Positions 24,854-33,751 of a stretch of 64,000 bases of DNA are shown here, in pieces. The position numbers were made by a program, and so were the translations under genes. The stretch's first letter is position 1, and each line of letters starts with the position of its first letter. Source of the DNA: Bacillus subtilis (GTDB lineage Bacteria > Bacillota > Bacilli > Bacillales > Bacillaceae_C); NCBI RefSeq assembly GCF_008764245.1, contig NZ_VTQV01000017.1, positions 1-64,000 of the forward strand, given 5' to 3'. The notes beneath the pieces are model-generated. The model was not told where the DNA came from. It made no database searches and worked only from the letters and a program-made list of their open reading frames with translations.

Positions 24854-26242
24854 TTACTCCCCCTTCGTCCCGCCAACCGTAATTTCACTGACACGAATCA
24901 TTGGTTGACCTACATTCACTGGCAGACTGCCGCTGAGAGAACCGCACATTCCCGCCCCATGAGCAAGATTATTACCAACCATATCGACACGTTGCAACGT
25001 TTTCGGGCCATTTCCAATCAGTGTCGCGCCTTTTACAGGCTGAGCAATCTTCCCATTCTTCACGATATACGCTTCATGAGTGGCAAAATTATAATCCCCT
25101 GTTGCCGGGTTCACTTGACCGCCACCCATATATTTCGCATAAATGCCAAACTCAGTATTGGCAATAATTTCTTCAGGTGTCGAGTTTCCTGGGGCAATAT
25201 ACGTATTCGTCATTCTGGAAGTCGGACTGAAACGATAGGATTCTCTCCGACTAGAGCCTGTGAGGCTCATTCCCATGCGACGCCCATTTAATTTATCAAT
25301 CAAATATCCTTTTAAAATACCATTTTCAATTAAAACATTTTTTCTTGTTTTCTCGCCTTCATCATCGATATTCAGCGAGCCCCATTCATTCGCAAGTGTA
25401 CCATCATCAATATAAGTGACGATTTCTGGGGCGACTTGTTCCCCAATTCGATTGGCAAAAACAGAATTATTTTTCGCGACAGCCGTTGCTTCTAATCCAT
25501 GTCCACAAGCCTCATGAAAAATAACGCCCCCGAATTCATTATCAATAATAACAGGGAATTTTCCACTCGGGCATTCCTCTGCTTTCAGCATCGTCACAGC
25601 GATTCTTGCTGCTTCACTTGCATAATGCTCCAGATCTAGGTTTTCGAAAAACTCAAATCCTTGATGAGCACCAGGTCCATAAAATCCCGGTTCCATTTGC
25701 GTTCCATCTGAAGCGATCGCTTGAATCGCTAAACGCCCTCTCACCCGTTTATCTTCCACAAACTTTCCTTCTGAATTGGCAATAAGCACATTTTGTTCAT
25801 GATCTATGTATTGAATCGTCGCTTGTGCTATACTAGCATGATAGTTTTTCGCCAAGTCATACGCTTGTTTCATAACTTGTACTTTACGCTTCCCATCCAC
25901 CCCATCAGGCATCTGCTCAATTTTATGAAGAGGGGGATGTATTTGCCTATGAAGAATGGGGGCTTGCTGATAGAAATCACCCTGTAAAGCCTGTGTGGCC
26001 TCTTTCGCTGTCTTCAATAAACCTGCTTGGGAAAAATCAGTTGTATATGCATACGTGCTTTTTAACCCGTGAAACACTCTAATCCCCACACCAGCTTCTC
26101 TTCCCGACAAACTGCGATCAATCTTTCCATCATGAAGCCTTAAGTTGTTGGAATACTTATCCTCCGCAAACACCTCTGCAAAATCGCCACCTGTTGATAA
26201 AGCAGCGGCTAAAACCTCTTCCATTAACGATTGTTGGATCAT
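24854..26242 (-). CDS. tldD: TldD-like zinc metalloprotease subunit
   Basis: 462 residues. The catalytic zinc motif HExxxH is visible in IFHEACGHGLEAT (about residues 246-258). The GREAGVGIRVFHG and AGMCGSLSGSLPVNVGQP regions are typical of TldD. It is the catalytic partner of the tldE product encoded immediately downstream. GGAGGGAAAATAG precedes the ATG at 26242. First gene of the operon whose third member was the interrupted nuclease. Confidence 0.93.
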   Translation of the reverse strand: MIQQSLMEEVLAAALSTGGDFAEVFAEDKYSNNLRLHDGKIDRSLSGREAGVGIRVFHGLKSTYAYTTDFSQAGLLKTAKEATQALQGDFYQQAPILHRQIHPPLHKIEQMPDGVDGKRKVQVMKQAYDLAKNYHASIAQATIQYIDHEQNVLIANSEGKFVEDKRVRGRLAIQAIASDGTQMEPGFYGPGAHQGFEFFENLDLEHYASEAARIAVTMLKAEECPSGKFPVIIDNEFGGVIFHEACGHGLEATAVAKNNSVFANRIGEQVAPEIVTYIDDGTLANEWGSLNIDDEGEKTRKNVLIENGILKGYLIDKLNGRRMGMSLTGSSRRESYRFSPTSRMTNTYIAPGNSTPEEIIANTEFGIYAKYMGGGQVNPATGDYNFATHEAYIVKNGKIAQPVKGATLIGNGPKTLQRVDMVGNNLAHGAGMCGSLSGSLPVNVGQPMIRVSEITVGGTKGE

Positions 26243-26395
26243 AATCTATTTTCCCTCCTCCTAAAAACTCCGAAACTTTTCCTATATAGCTAGTGTACTA
26301 TCAATTTTTGCTTTGTACTACTATACAAATAAATAAAACAAAATACCATGCACCCAAACAACACATGATTGCCTAGGTGCCTGGTACTTTTATTA

Positions 26396-26460
26396 AGGTT
26401 AAAAGGTTAAGTTCGCGCTTGTCTCTCGCAGCGCCTTTATAACCAACTTCGTGTTGGCCT
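26396..26460. repeat. Dispersed repeat copy (GCA-CGCC family)
   Basis: The segment reading GCAGCGCCTTTATAACCAAC and ending GTGTTGGCCT (26428-26460) matches 47046-47078 directly and 55270-55302 in the opposite orientation. Upstream similarity to the inverted 55-kb copy extends to about 26396. It lies just after the Rpn gene stop. Confidence 0.7.
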
Positions 26461-26466
26461 AATGAT

Positions 26467-27674
26467 TTAGTTTTCTATGTGGCGTTGGATTTCCACGACT
26501 ATATCCTTAGGTAAGCCAGTGGACTCAACAACAAATTGTATATCCAATCCTTTCTTTAATAGTTGCGTGGCTGTATGTTTCATCCTTTGCTCTAATTCTC
26601 GCTTTTCGGTTTCCACCTTTTGTTCTCTCTTTTCTACTCCTTGTTCCCTTTTTTCTAGCTCTCGTTCTCCTTCTTCTAGCTTTTGTTTCCCTTTTTCTAC
26701 CTCCTGTTTCCCTTTTTCTAAATCCTGTTTCCCTTTTTCTAAATCCTGCTCCCCTTTTTCAATCTTCTTCTGCTTCTGTTCAAGCTGTCGTTGCAATGAT
26801 TCCATACTACTTTTGAAGGCTTCTTCATCCATGACCCGCTTTAACCGTGATTCATAGGCTTGCCTTTGTTTTTGGTCGAGGCTTAGTGCTGTCCAGTTTT
26901 CGAAAGCGGAGTACAGAAGTTTATCCTTCATGGCGATCTCCTCCAATTCTTTGTAGATTTCATCGTAAACTTTTTTATTTCTATGATCCACCATACCAAG
27001 CAGAAGCAACCACCTATCTAGAACATCATTCCAAGGGTCGAGCTTTTCATTTTGCCAATCTTTTATAAGCTTGGTCATTTCAATATAGTGGAATTCCATT
27101 ATATTCGTTAACTTGAATCGTTCCTCATCCTCATACAGGTGAAATGAGGTATGGAAGCGATTTGTTTGATCAAATAAGTCAAATTAAGGATATTGATCGT
27201 GATCACAGACTGTAAAGTATTATATTTCATTCCTTTTTCAAGAGGATTTCGATACACACCAGCCCAATAATAAATAGAACGTTTAATCATATCATATTTA
27301 TTTGTAAATTGGATTTCAACATTTATCTGTTCATCTGTATCTGTTACAACCAATAAATCTAATCTGGACTGCTTATCATCGACATATTCACCACCTGATT
27401 CCGTATTGGTAAATAGAATGTCTTTGATTATGCCCCTACCTGTTTTTTGCAGGATGGAATTCAGAAAGACGACCGTAATTTCCTTATTTTTTTCATTACC
27501 AAAAAGTTGCTTGAAGGCAAAATCGATTTTTAAGTCCATTAGTTTATCGAGTGGTATTTTTTTAAGAAATCTTGTTCGTGCATTTTCTTTTGTGTAATCA
27601 TTGGGCTTTTCTTTAACTTGAATAAATGTTGGAGGATAAGTCGTTTTTTCGTAGTTTAATTCAGTTATTGTCAT
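26467..27674 (-). pseudogene. Rpn-family recombination-promoting nuclease, frameshifted
   Basis: The first frame (27674 to 27108) has the PD-(D/E)XK domain: DFAFKQLFGNEKN, RLDLLVVTD and INVEIQF. The second frame (27099 to 26467) gives the C-terminal part with WNDVLDRW, then a coiled coil of repeated LEKGKQ heptads and LLKKGLDIQFVVESTGLP. Near 27180 the minus strand reads AATTTGAC; one more T would join the frames through DLFDQTNRFHTSFHLYEDEE. Intact length would be about 402 residues. It is a true decay, a phase variant or a base-calling error in a short T run. Rpn proteins are DNA nucleases, some linked to phage defence. Confidence 0.85.
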
Positions 27675-27847
27675 AAAAACACTTCCTTTGTGTTTTATGA
27701 GGACTGATGAGGTGTATGTCTAATCAAAGTATAGCAAATTTCCAGTCTACAAACAAGGGTTCCCTTTTGATATGACTCATCCATGTAACCTCCCATTCAT
27801 CTCCCGTTCATAAACGAACCTTATGCTTAAGGTAAGGAGGAGATAGA

Positions 27848-28303
27848 GTGTTTAAATTTTGGTTATTTTTACATTTTACAGGTCTTTCCATTTGGCTAGG
27901 ATCTTTGCTTACGATTACCTTCATTTTAGTGATGATGAAAAAACATCTAGGGTCGAAGGAACTTTCCACAATTGTAAAAAAGATAACAAGGATTGGCAAT
28001 ATACTTGTTCATCCAAGTGCTTTTTTTGTATTGTTGAGCGGCGTTTTTATGATCATCTCCATGAATCTTGGTTCTAAGCCATTTTACCTTGCCTTTATGG
28101 AACGCGTTGGCGGAGTTACTGTTTTATTCACTATTATTGGGGTTAGCCTGTTCGGACGTCAACTTGTCAAAAAATTAACCCAGCTTGAAGAGGATGGGGG
28201 AGTGTTGAAACATACGCGAAGTATTAATAGCTATATCATGATGATGCTCTTGTCTATTTTACTTGTTTTGGCTGTGATTTTTGTTGTTAGCTTTCGTTTT
28301 TAG
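27848..28303 (+). CDS. CopD/DUF2269-like small membrane protein
   Basis: 151 residues from the GTG at 27848, with AGGAGG eight bases upstream. Four helices (about 4-27, 54-73, 83-104, 128-149). The N-terminal LHFTGLSIWLGSLLT pattern, with a His in the first helix, is typical of CopD-like or DUF2269 proteins. Function is unknown; a role in copper or haem handling is only family-level speculation. Single gene, ended by a terminator at 28309, convergent with the kinase gene at 28634. Confidence 0.75.
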   Translation: MFKFWLFLHFTGLSIWLGSLLTITFILVMMKKHLGSKELSTIVKKITRIGNILVHPSAFFVLLSGVFMIISMNLGSKPFYLAFMERVGGVTVLFTIIGVSLFGRQLVKKLTQLEEDGGVLKHTRSINSYIMMMLLSILLVLAVIFVVSFRF

Positions 28304-28308
28304 TTTAT

Positions 28309-28355
28309 AAGCAGGTGGGAAACGTGTTCCTCACCTGCTTTTCTATTTTTTCAAA
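28309..28355 (+). terminator. Rho-independent terminator
   Basis: AAGCAGGTG (28309-28317) and CACCTGCTT (28332-28340) pair perfectly and a T-rich run follows to 28355. Ends the CopD-like gene. Confidence 0.88.
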
Positions 28356-28418
28356 GTATAAGCGGTCTGAGGATATCTCATTCATAGAGATTAAAGGGGT
28401 TCTATTTTAAAATCATTT

Positions 28419-28582
28419 ATCCACAGACTTATACACATAATTAACACAATTATAAAGGGGGATATTTAACTTTTACACATTATCCACAAACAACAGTACA
28501 CTTATCCACAACACCTGCATATGTCATGATATTAATGGGACGTTTTAATTTTTTGTAAGAACTATTCATAAACTTATCCACA
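28419..28582 (+). promoter_or_regulatory. Cluster of five consensus DnaA boxes
   Basis: TTATCCACA occurs at 28419-28427, 28480-28488, 28502-28510 and 28574-28582, and TTATACACA at 28431-28439; all match TTATNCACA and share one orientation. TTTTACACA at 28471 is a near match. The 28341-28633 gap lies between two convergent gene ends, so promoter control is unlikely. No dnaA, dnaN or other origin genes are present. The best fit is a DnaA-titration cluster of the kind described outside oriC in B. subtilis. Confidence 0.85.
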
Positions 28583-28633
28583 ATACGATCACTAATGGAA
28601 TATCTTTGCCATAGAAGGAAGTCCCTGCTTTTC

Positions 28634-30013
28634 CTATTCCCATGGCAATCGGATCATAAACTCCGTTCCTTCCCCAAGCTTACTTGTCACTTTTATCTCC
28701 CCTTCATGAAGATCGATGACTTTTTTCACAACAGATAGTCCTAATCCACTGCCAGATTGGGTTCGATTTCGCGATTTGTCCGCCATGTAAAAACGGTCGA
28801 ATATATACGGGAGTTCTTCTTCCGGTATCCCTGTTCCCGTATCTCGAAGCGTAACAACAATTTGTTCATCAATGGTGGCAGAGATGGAAATCGTCCCAGC
28901 TTCCTCTGTGAATTTAATGCTGTTGGTAAGAAGATTGGTCCAAACCTGTTGGAATAACTGTCGGTCTGCTTTTACAACAATCTCCGGAAGATCCAAATCC
29001 ATTTTAAGTTTGTTCTTACTCCATTCCCATTCTGTCAATAATACGACCTCGCGAATTTGTTCGTCCAATCGGAACAGCTCTTTATCGACTGCTTTCGCTT
29101 CCTTATCAAGGGAAGATAGCATCAAAAGTTGCTTGCTCAATGAAGACAGTCGCCCACTTTCCTTTTCAATAATTTCTAGATACTGATCTGCCTGTTCTGC
29201 GGGAACTGATTTCGTGCGGATTGCCTTTGTAAAGCCACGAATCGACGTTAAAGGAGATTGAATTTCATGAGAAACATTGGAAACAAATTCTTGACGCATA
29301 TCGTCTAATTTTTTCAAGGACACGGCCATTCGTTGAAAATCGCGCGCAAGATCACCAATTTCATCTTTCCGATTGTGATCAAGTTGAATATCATAATGTC
29401 CACCCGCAATTCTTCTCGTTGCCTTCGTTAATTTTTTTATGGGCCGGACGAGGAAACCCGCAAAAATGGCAATCAATGCTAAACTAATCAAAAAGGTAAG
29501 GCCTAAAAGGATACTAAAGACAATTCGCATTTCCCCAAATTGCTTTTCCACATTGGGGCGCACGAACAAAGCCTGATTTTGCCCCTCAACCACAATCGGA
29601 ACCCCGATACTATTTTTTATATCATCTTTAAAAAATCCAGTCACAAATAGACTGCTTTGGAATTCAGAAATTCCATGATAGATCTCACCATTTAAAACAG
29701 ATTGAATCACTTTTGCATCCAATTCATAACTACGGAATTCATCTCCAAATCGGAATCCTTCCATCTCTTGATTCACTAAATACAATTGGAAGTTCATATT
29801 GGCGATTCTATTTAAATAGTTATCCACAGGCATAGCTCCGTTTGAATGCTCATATAAAAAACTAATTTCCTGTGCAACTTCTAAGATCTTTTCTTCGTTA
29901 TAATCTTTTAACTTGATTTGATAGTAGAGATTTGAAAATAAAAAGGCAATCACACCACTGATTAAGGCAATAAGAGCAAAAGTAAGAACGATCCGAACGT
30001 ATAAAGTTCTCAT
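28634..30013 (-). CDS. Sensor histidine kinase with HAMP domain
   Basis: 459 residues. Helices at about 7-27 and 164-188 flank an external sensor domain of about 135 residues. HAMP follows (about 190-242), then HisKA with SNVSHEIQSPLTS (His near 248) and HATPase with DTGTGIP and GSGLGLSVV. It overlaps the regulator gene by 4 bp (30010-30013). Operon position next to the MMPL transporter suggests control of lipid or drug export. One DnaA box (29820-29828) lies by chance or otherwise inside the gene. Confidence 0.9.
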   Translation of the reverse strand: MRTLYVRIVLTFALIALISGVIAFLFSNLYYQIKLKDYNEEKILEVAQEISFLYEHSNGAMPVDNYLNRIANMNFQLYLVNQEMEGFRFGDEFRSYELDAKVIQSVLNGEIYHGISEFQSSLFVTGFFKDDIKNSIGVPIVVEGQNQALFVRPNVEKQFGEMRIVFSILLGLTFLISLALIAIFAGFLVRPIKKLTKATRRIAGGHYDIQLDHNRKDEIGDLARDFQRMAVSLKKLDDMRQEFVSNVSHEIQSPLTSIRGFTKAIRTKSVPAEQADQYLEIIEKESGRLSSLSKQLLMLSSLDKEAKAVDKELFRLDEQIREVVLLTEWEWSKNKLKMDLDLPEIVVKADRQLFQQVWTNLLTNSIKFTEEAGTISISATIDEQIVVTLRDTGTGIPEEELPYIFDRFYMADKSRNRTQSGSGLGLSVVKKVIDLHEGEIKVTSKLGEGTEFMIRLPWE

Positions 30014-30690
30014 TTGTCCTTCGCCTCTAACTTATACCCGAGTCCACGAATGGTGACGATTTTAAAATCATCTGTAAGATCGCGAAACCGTTCTCGCAGA
30101 CGCTTAATATGGACATCGATTGTCCGATTATCCCCTTCAAAGTCCTGCCCCCAGATCAAGTCTAATAATTGATCACGCGTATACGTACGATCAGGTTGAC
30201 TCGCAAGCTGGGCCAAAAGCTGAAATTCTTTTAAGGGCAATTCCATTCGTTTTTCTCCGACCTTGACTTCGTAATTATTTCGGTCAATCACTGTCTTGTT
30301 TAAAGTAATGATATTATCTGAAACCATTTGGTAGCGCCTGAGCAGGGCACGGATCCGGAATAATAATTCTTCTGGTTCAAAGGGCTTCACGACATAATCA
30401 TCTGTACCTGATAAAAATCCTTTTGCTTTATCCTCCATTTCCCCTCTAGCCGTTAATAAAATAACGGGGATATCGTAAAATTGGCGAATTTCCTCACATA
30501 ATTCCCAACCATTTTTTCCTGGCATCATCACATCCACAACTGCCAAATAAACTTGCTCCTGTTCAAGCATTTGAGAAGCGTCCTCTCCGTCTGCGGCTGC
30601 CAATACGTCAAAACGTTCCCTCTGCAAATAAAAGCGCAATAATTCACGAATATGAGGATCATCATCCACCACTAAAATCCGAGTTTGCAT
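30010..30690 (-). CDS. OmpR-family response regulator
   Basis: 226 residues. Receiver with DDDPH near residue 10, LAVVDVMMPG (phosphorylated Asp), LLTARG and VKPFEPEE. Winged-helix effector domain with DVHIKRLRERF and TIRGLGYKLEA. First gene of the two-component operon. The MMPL gene lies upstream on the same strand and ends about 150 bp before this start. Confidence 0.92.
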   Translation of the reverse strand: MQTRILVVDDDPHIRELLRFYLQRERFDVLAAADGEDASQMLEQEQVYLAVVDVMMPGKNGWELCEEIRQFYDIPVILLTARGEMEDKAKGFLSGTDDYVVKPFEPEELLFRIRALLRRYQMVSDNIITLNKTVIDRNNYEVKVGEKRMELPLKEFQLLAQLASQPDRTYTRDQLLDLIWGQDFEGDNRTIDVHIKRLRERFRDLTDDFKIVTIRGLGYKLEAKDK

Positions 30691-30801
30691 CGTTCCACCT
30701 CTTTTTTATTTAACTGTACCGTAATTTCTCTATGAAACAAAACGATTGCCGTTTTTCAGAATAGACTAAGCGAAAATGAATATTTGGCCAGATAGAAATA
30801 G

Positions 30802-30827
30802 ACAGAGTGCTCAAACAACACTCTGCC
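30802..30827 (-). terminator. Possible hairpin between MMPL and regulator genes
   Basis: CAGAGTG (30803-30809) and CACTCTG (30819-30825) can pair. The T-run on the minus strand is poor, so read-through from the transporter gene into the two-component genes is possible. Confidence 0.4.
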
Positions 30828-30838
30828 TGCTCCCATGT

Positions 30839-33034
30839 TCAGTTGCTAGACATATTTTTATCTTTGCCGTGGGTTAAAATCAAAATGGACGGTAAGAAAA
30901 TGCCTCTTATTAAAAAAGTATCCAATAGAATTCCTAATGCCATTGTAAATCCGAATAAAAATAGTTCCTGTAAAGGCTGGGTCATGAGGACGGCGAAAGT
31001 AGCGGCTAGAATCAGACCGGCGGAAGAGATAACGCCTCCTGTTACAGACACACCTCTTGCCACCGCGTCTTTCCAAGGCAGTTTTAATGCCTCTTCGCGT
31101 ATCCGAGAAACGAGCATAATATTATAATCAATCCCAAGAGCGACCATAAAGACAAAGGTATACACCGGCAATCGATAGCTAATCGCTTCATACCCCAACC
31201 CATGTTTGAAAATCCACCAACTAAAGCCAAGGGAAGAAAAGTACGATAATAGGATCGTGCCCATCATTAAGATTGGCATTAAGACAGAGTGCGTTTGGAA
31301 ACCGAGAATGACGGTCAATAAAATGGTGACTAGTGAAAATAATACGATCATATCCCGTTGATTCATCGCGCATACATCTAATTGCTGTGCTGTCTGTCCT
31401 GCATAATGAAGCTCCACATCGGCTGGAAAGCCACTCTCTTTTAACATCTCTTTACTTGAATCGCGCAAATCTTGAATCGTATCCAACGCCTCGACACTAT
31501 ATGGATTTTCCGCTAAAACGAGTTGGAGTTTCATGGATTGCTGCGATTCCGACATAAAGTTCCGTGGTAAACGTTCAGGATCTCCCGCCATTTCCATCGA
31601 TAGACTTGGAGAAACAGAGTCAACACCTTCATGTTCCTTCAGTTGATCCTCTAACTGATTCACTTGCTCGACTAACTCTTCATTTACTTTGATTTCTTCT
31701 GAAGATTTTAAAATAATGGTAACTGGTGCTAGTTGCCCCGCTGGATAATGATCCTCCAATAATTCGAAGCCTTGTCTTGATGGCATGTCTTCTGGAAAGG
31801 ATTTTAATAAGTTAAAAGAGAACTTCATCGAGGTCACATTGAAGACACCTACTAGCAAAATAATAAGCAGTAAGCCTCCCGTAATAGCTGGATGCCTTTT
31901 GACTAGCTGACTTATTTTGTGCCATATGCCTTTCTTTTTGTTCTCTTTCTTCTCTACTTTTGGCACAAATGGCCAGAAAGCTTTCCGTCCCATTAAAGCA
32001 AATATACTTGGGATTAAAGTCAAGCCTGCGATTAAAATCACGACCACGGCAACTGAGAAAACCGGGGCAAAATGATTATAAGGTTGGAAGATTGTCGTAA
32101 ACAGGGTAAGCATCGCTAAAAATACTGTGCCACCGCTAAATACAATCGGTTCTGATACATGGTGAATCGCTTCACCCATCGCGCCATACTTTGATTCTTG
32201 CTTTCTCAATTCCTCACGATATCTTGAAAATACGAACAAACTATAGTCAGTGAGAACGGCAAATAACAAGACAAGCATAATCGATATGGCTGAACTATCG
32301 ACTGTAAACCAACCATTTTTTCCAGCAAGACCAAGGATTCGATCAACCACACCATAGACAATGCCTGCGATCACTAATGGTGTTAACGCCAACAGTGGGG
32401 AACGGTAAATAACGATTAAAAGAAGAAAAATCAACACAACCGTCGCCAACATTAAAACAAAGTCAGCATTTCTAAATAAAGAAATTGTATCTGCGGAAAT
32501 CCCTGCTGGTCCTGTAATCTCAAATTGCAGCTCATCTAGACCGATTTCTTTGACCTTGTCACGAATGTCATCCAGTGACGCTAACATTTGGTCAGAATCC
32601 AAGTCAGGCTTCATAGAAAGATTAAATAAAAGTGTTGATCCATCTTTAGAAAACATTTGATCTTGAATCTCTCTCGGGAATTGATGGTACGGTAACGCAT
32701 TTGACACATCCTGAGGTCGTTCATCAGATGCTAACCATTCACTTAATTCTGTCAGCTTTTCTCGATCTCGATCTGTGATTTTGCCATCGCGATGGAACAC
32801 AAGTAAAGCTGGCAACCCATCATCTGAAGGAAATTGTTTCTCCATAATTTTCTCGGCAATCTCCGAAGGCTGGTTCTCCTTCACACTCATTTCCTTACTA
32901 CTACCAGCATACTCCTTGGCTCCTGGTGCGATAACACTCAAGATGGCAACCACAACGAGCCAAGCAATCAAGGTCATTTTGGCTCCTTTCGAGCTGCTTG
33001 TAAATTCGACAATCTTGCGAAACGGACGAAGCAT
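30839..33034 (-). CDS. MMPL/RND-family transporter (YdfJ-like)
   Basis: 731 residues with twelve predicted helices in two repeats, each opened by one helix and a large external domain (about 40-185 and 400-555). The motif VLTDYSLFVFSRYREELR in the first half and ALGIDYNIMLVSRIREE in the second are the family's proton-relay helices. Bacillus relatives such as YdfJ are exporters controlled by an adjacent two-component system; here one follows on the same strand. Substrate, probably lipophilic, is not shown by sequence. Confidence 0.9.
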   Translation of the reverse strand: MLRPFRKIVEFTSSSKGAKMTLIAWLVVVAILSVIAPGAKEYAGSSKEMSVKENQPSEIAEKIMEKQFPSDDGLPALLVFHRDGKITDRDREKLTELSEWLASDERPQDVSNALPYHQFPREIQDQMFSKDGSTLLFNLSMKPDLDSDQMLASLDDIRDKVKEIGLDELQFEITGPAGISADTISLFRNADFVLMLATVVLIFLLLIVIYRSPLLALTPLVIAGIVYGVVDRILGLAGKNGWFTVDSSAISIMLVLLFAVLTDYSLFVFSRYREELRKQESKYGAMGEAIHHVSEPIVFSGGTVFLAMLTLFTTIFQPYNHFAPVFSVAVVVILIAGLTLIPSIFALMGRKAFWPFVPKVEKKENKKKGIWHKISQLVKRHPAITGGLLLIILLVGVFNVTSMKFSFNLLKSFPEDMPSRQGFELLEDHYPAGQLAPVTIILKSSEEIKVNEELVEQVNQLEDQLKEHEGVDSVSPSLSMEMAGDPERLPRNFMSESQQSMKLQLVLAENPYSVEALDTIQDLRDSSKEMLKESGFPADVELHYAGQTAQQLDVCAMNQRDMIVLFSLVTILLTVILGFQTHSVLMPILMMGTILLSYFSSLGFSWWIFKHGLGYEAISYRLPVYTFVFMVALGIDYNIMLVSRIREEALKLPWKDAVARGVSVTGGVISSAGLILAATFAVLMTQPLQELFLFGFTMALGILLDTFLIRGIFLPSILILTHGKDKNMSSN

Positions 33035-33148
33035 TTCAACTCATCTCCTACTTTTTCTTACTAGCTTCATTGTAAAAATCCAATATGAACGGAGTGTGAA
33101 TGGCAGATTACGAGTGGCAACCACCTCCATTTTCAGCCTTACGCTGTT

Positions 33149-33261
33149 CTATTAGCCATTGCAATCAGTCTATTAGCCATTGGGATGTTCCTATTAGCCG
33201 TTAAGGCTTTCTATTAGCCATCGCGACAAGCCTATTAGCCGTTGTCCCCCTTTTATTAGCC
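33149..33261. repeat. Tandem array of a 21-bp repeat, six units
   Basis: CTATTAGCC begins at 33149, 33170, 33191, 33211 and 33232, with TTATTAGCC at 33253. The constant part is CTATTAGCC(A/G)T and the rest of each unit varies. It sits between the divergent MMPL and GntR genes. The sequence differs from the AATGGG arrays, though the period is about the same two helical turns. Confidence 0.88.
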
Positions 33262-33309
33262 GTTGCATATTATCCGGCTGGAATGCATTGCCTATTTTCT
33301 AAAAATTCC

Positions 33310-33359
33310 TTGACAGGATGTTTTTATTGTTATATGGTTAATTACATAAGTAACTAACC
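33310..33359 (+). promoter_or_regulatory. Promoter and inverted-repeat operator of the GntR-ABC operon
   Basis: TTGACA (33310-33315), a 17-bp spacer and TATGGT (33333-33338). Overlapping and following the -10 is GGTTAATTAC-ATAA-GTAACTAACC (33336-33359), a 10-bp inverted repeat with one mismatch. It is suited to binding by the YtrA-type repressor encoded next. Confidence 0.65.
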
Positions 33360-33376
33360 AACATGGTGGTGAAGTT

Positions 33377-33751
33377 GTGACACATTTAATAGACGATGGA
33401 CGGCCGATTTTCCAGCAAATCGCTGAACGAATCGAGGATGACATAATAGAAGGTTCCCTTTTGGAGGAGCAACAAGTTCCTTCCACGAACCAATTTGCCG
33501 CATTTTACAAAATCAATCCAGCTACGGCCGCTAAAGGTGTGAATTTGTTAGTAGACGAAGGGATTTTATATAAAAAGCGAGGGATTGGCATGTTTGTAGC
33601 AGAGGGAGCACGCGCAAAAGTGTTAGAAAAGCGAAAAGAACAATTTTACGAACAATATGTCGTAACGATGATTCAGGAAGCTAAGAAGTTAGGAATGACG
33701 ATTGAACAGATAACTGAAATGGTACAAAGAGGGGGGAGAAAGCATGACTAA
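33377..33751 (+). CDS. GntR-family regulator, YtrA subfamily
   Basis: 124 residues. A winged helix (about 8-75, with PIFQQIAERIEDDIIEGSLL and STNQFAAFYKINPATAAKGV) is followed by a short two-helix tail rather than a large effector domain, which defines the YtrA subfamily. It starts at a GTG with GGTGGTGAAG upstream. It overlaps the ABC ATPase gene by 8 bp and probably represses the operon until cell-envelope stress, as YtrA does in B. subtilis. Confidence 0.9.
   Translation: MTHLIDDGRPIFQQIAERIEDDIIEGSLLEEQQVPSTNQFAAFYKINPATAAKGVNLLVDEGILYKKRGIGMFVAEGARAKVLEKRKEQFYEQYVVTMIQEAKKLGMTIEQITEMVQRGGRKHD

Noticed and set aside
28419-28582. Chromosomal or plasmid origin of replication
   Set aside because: The DnaA boxes are convincing, but no dnaA, dnaN, rep or partition gene is in the window, and the flanks are ordinary chromosomal genes.
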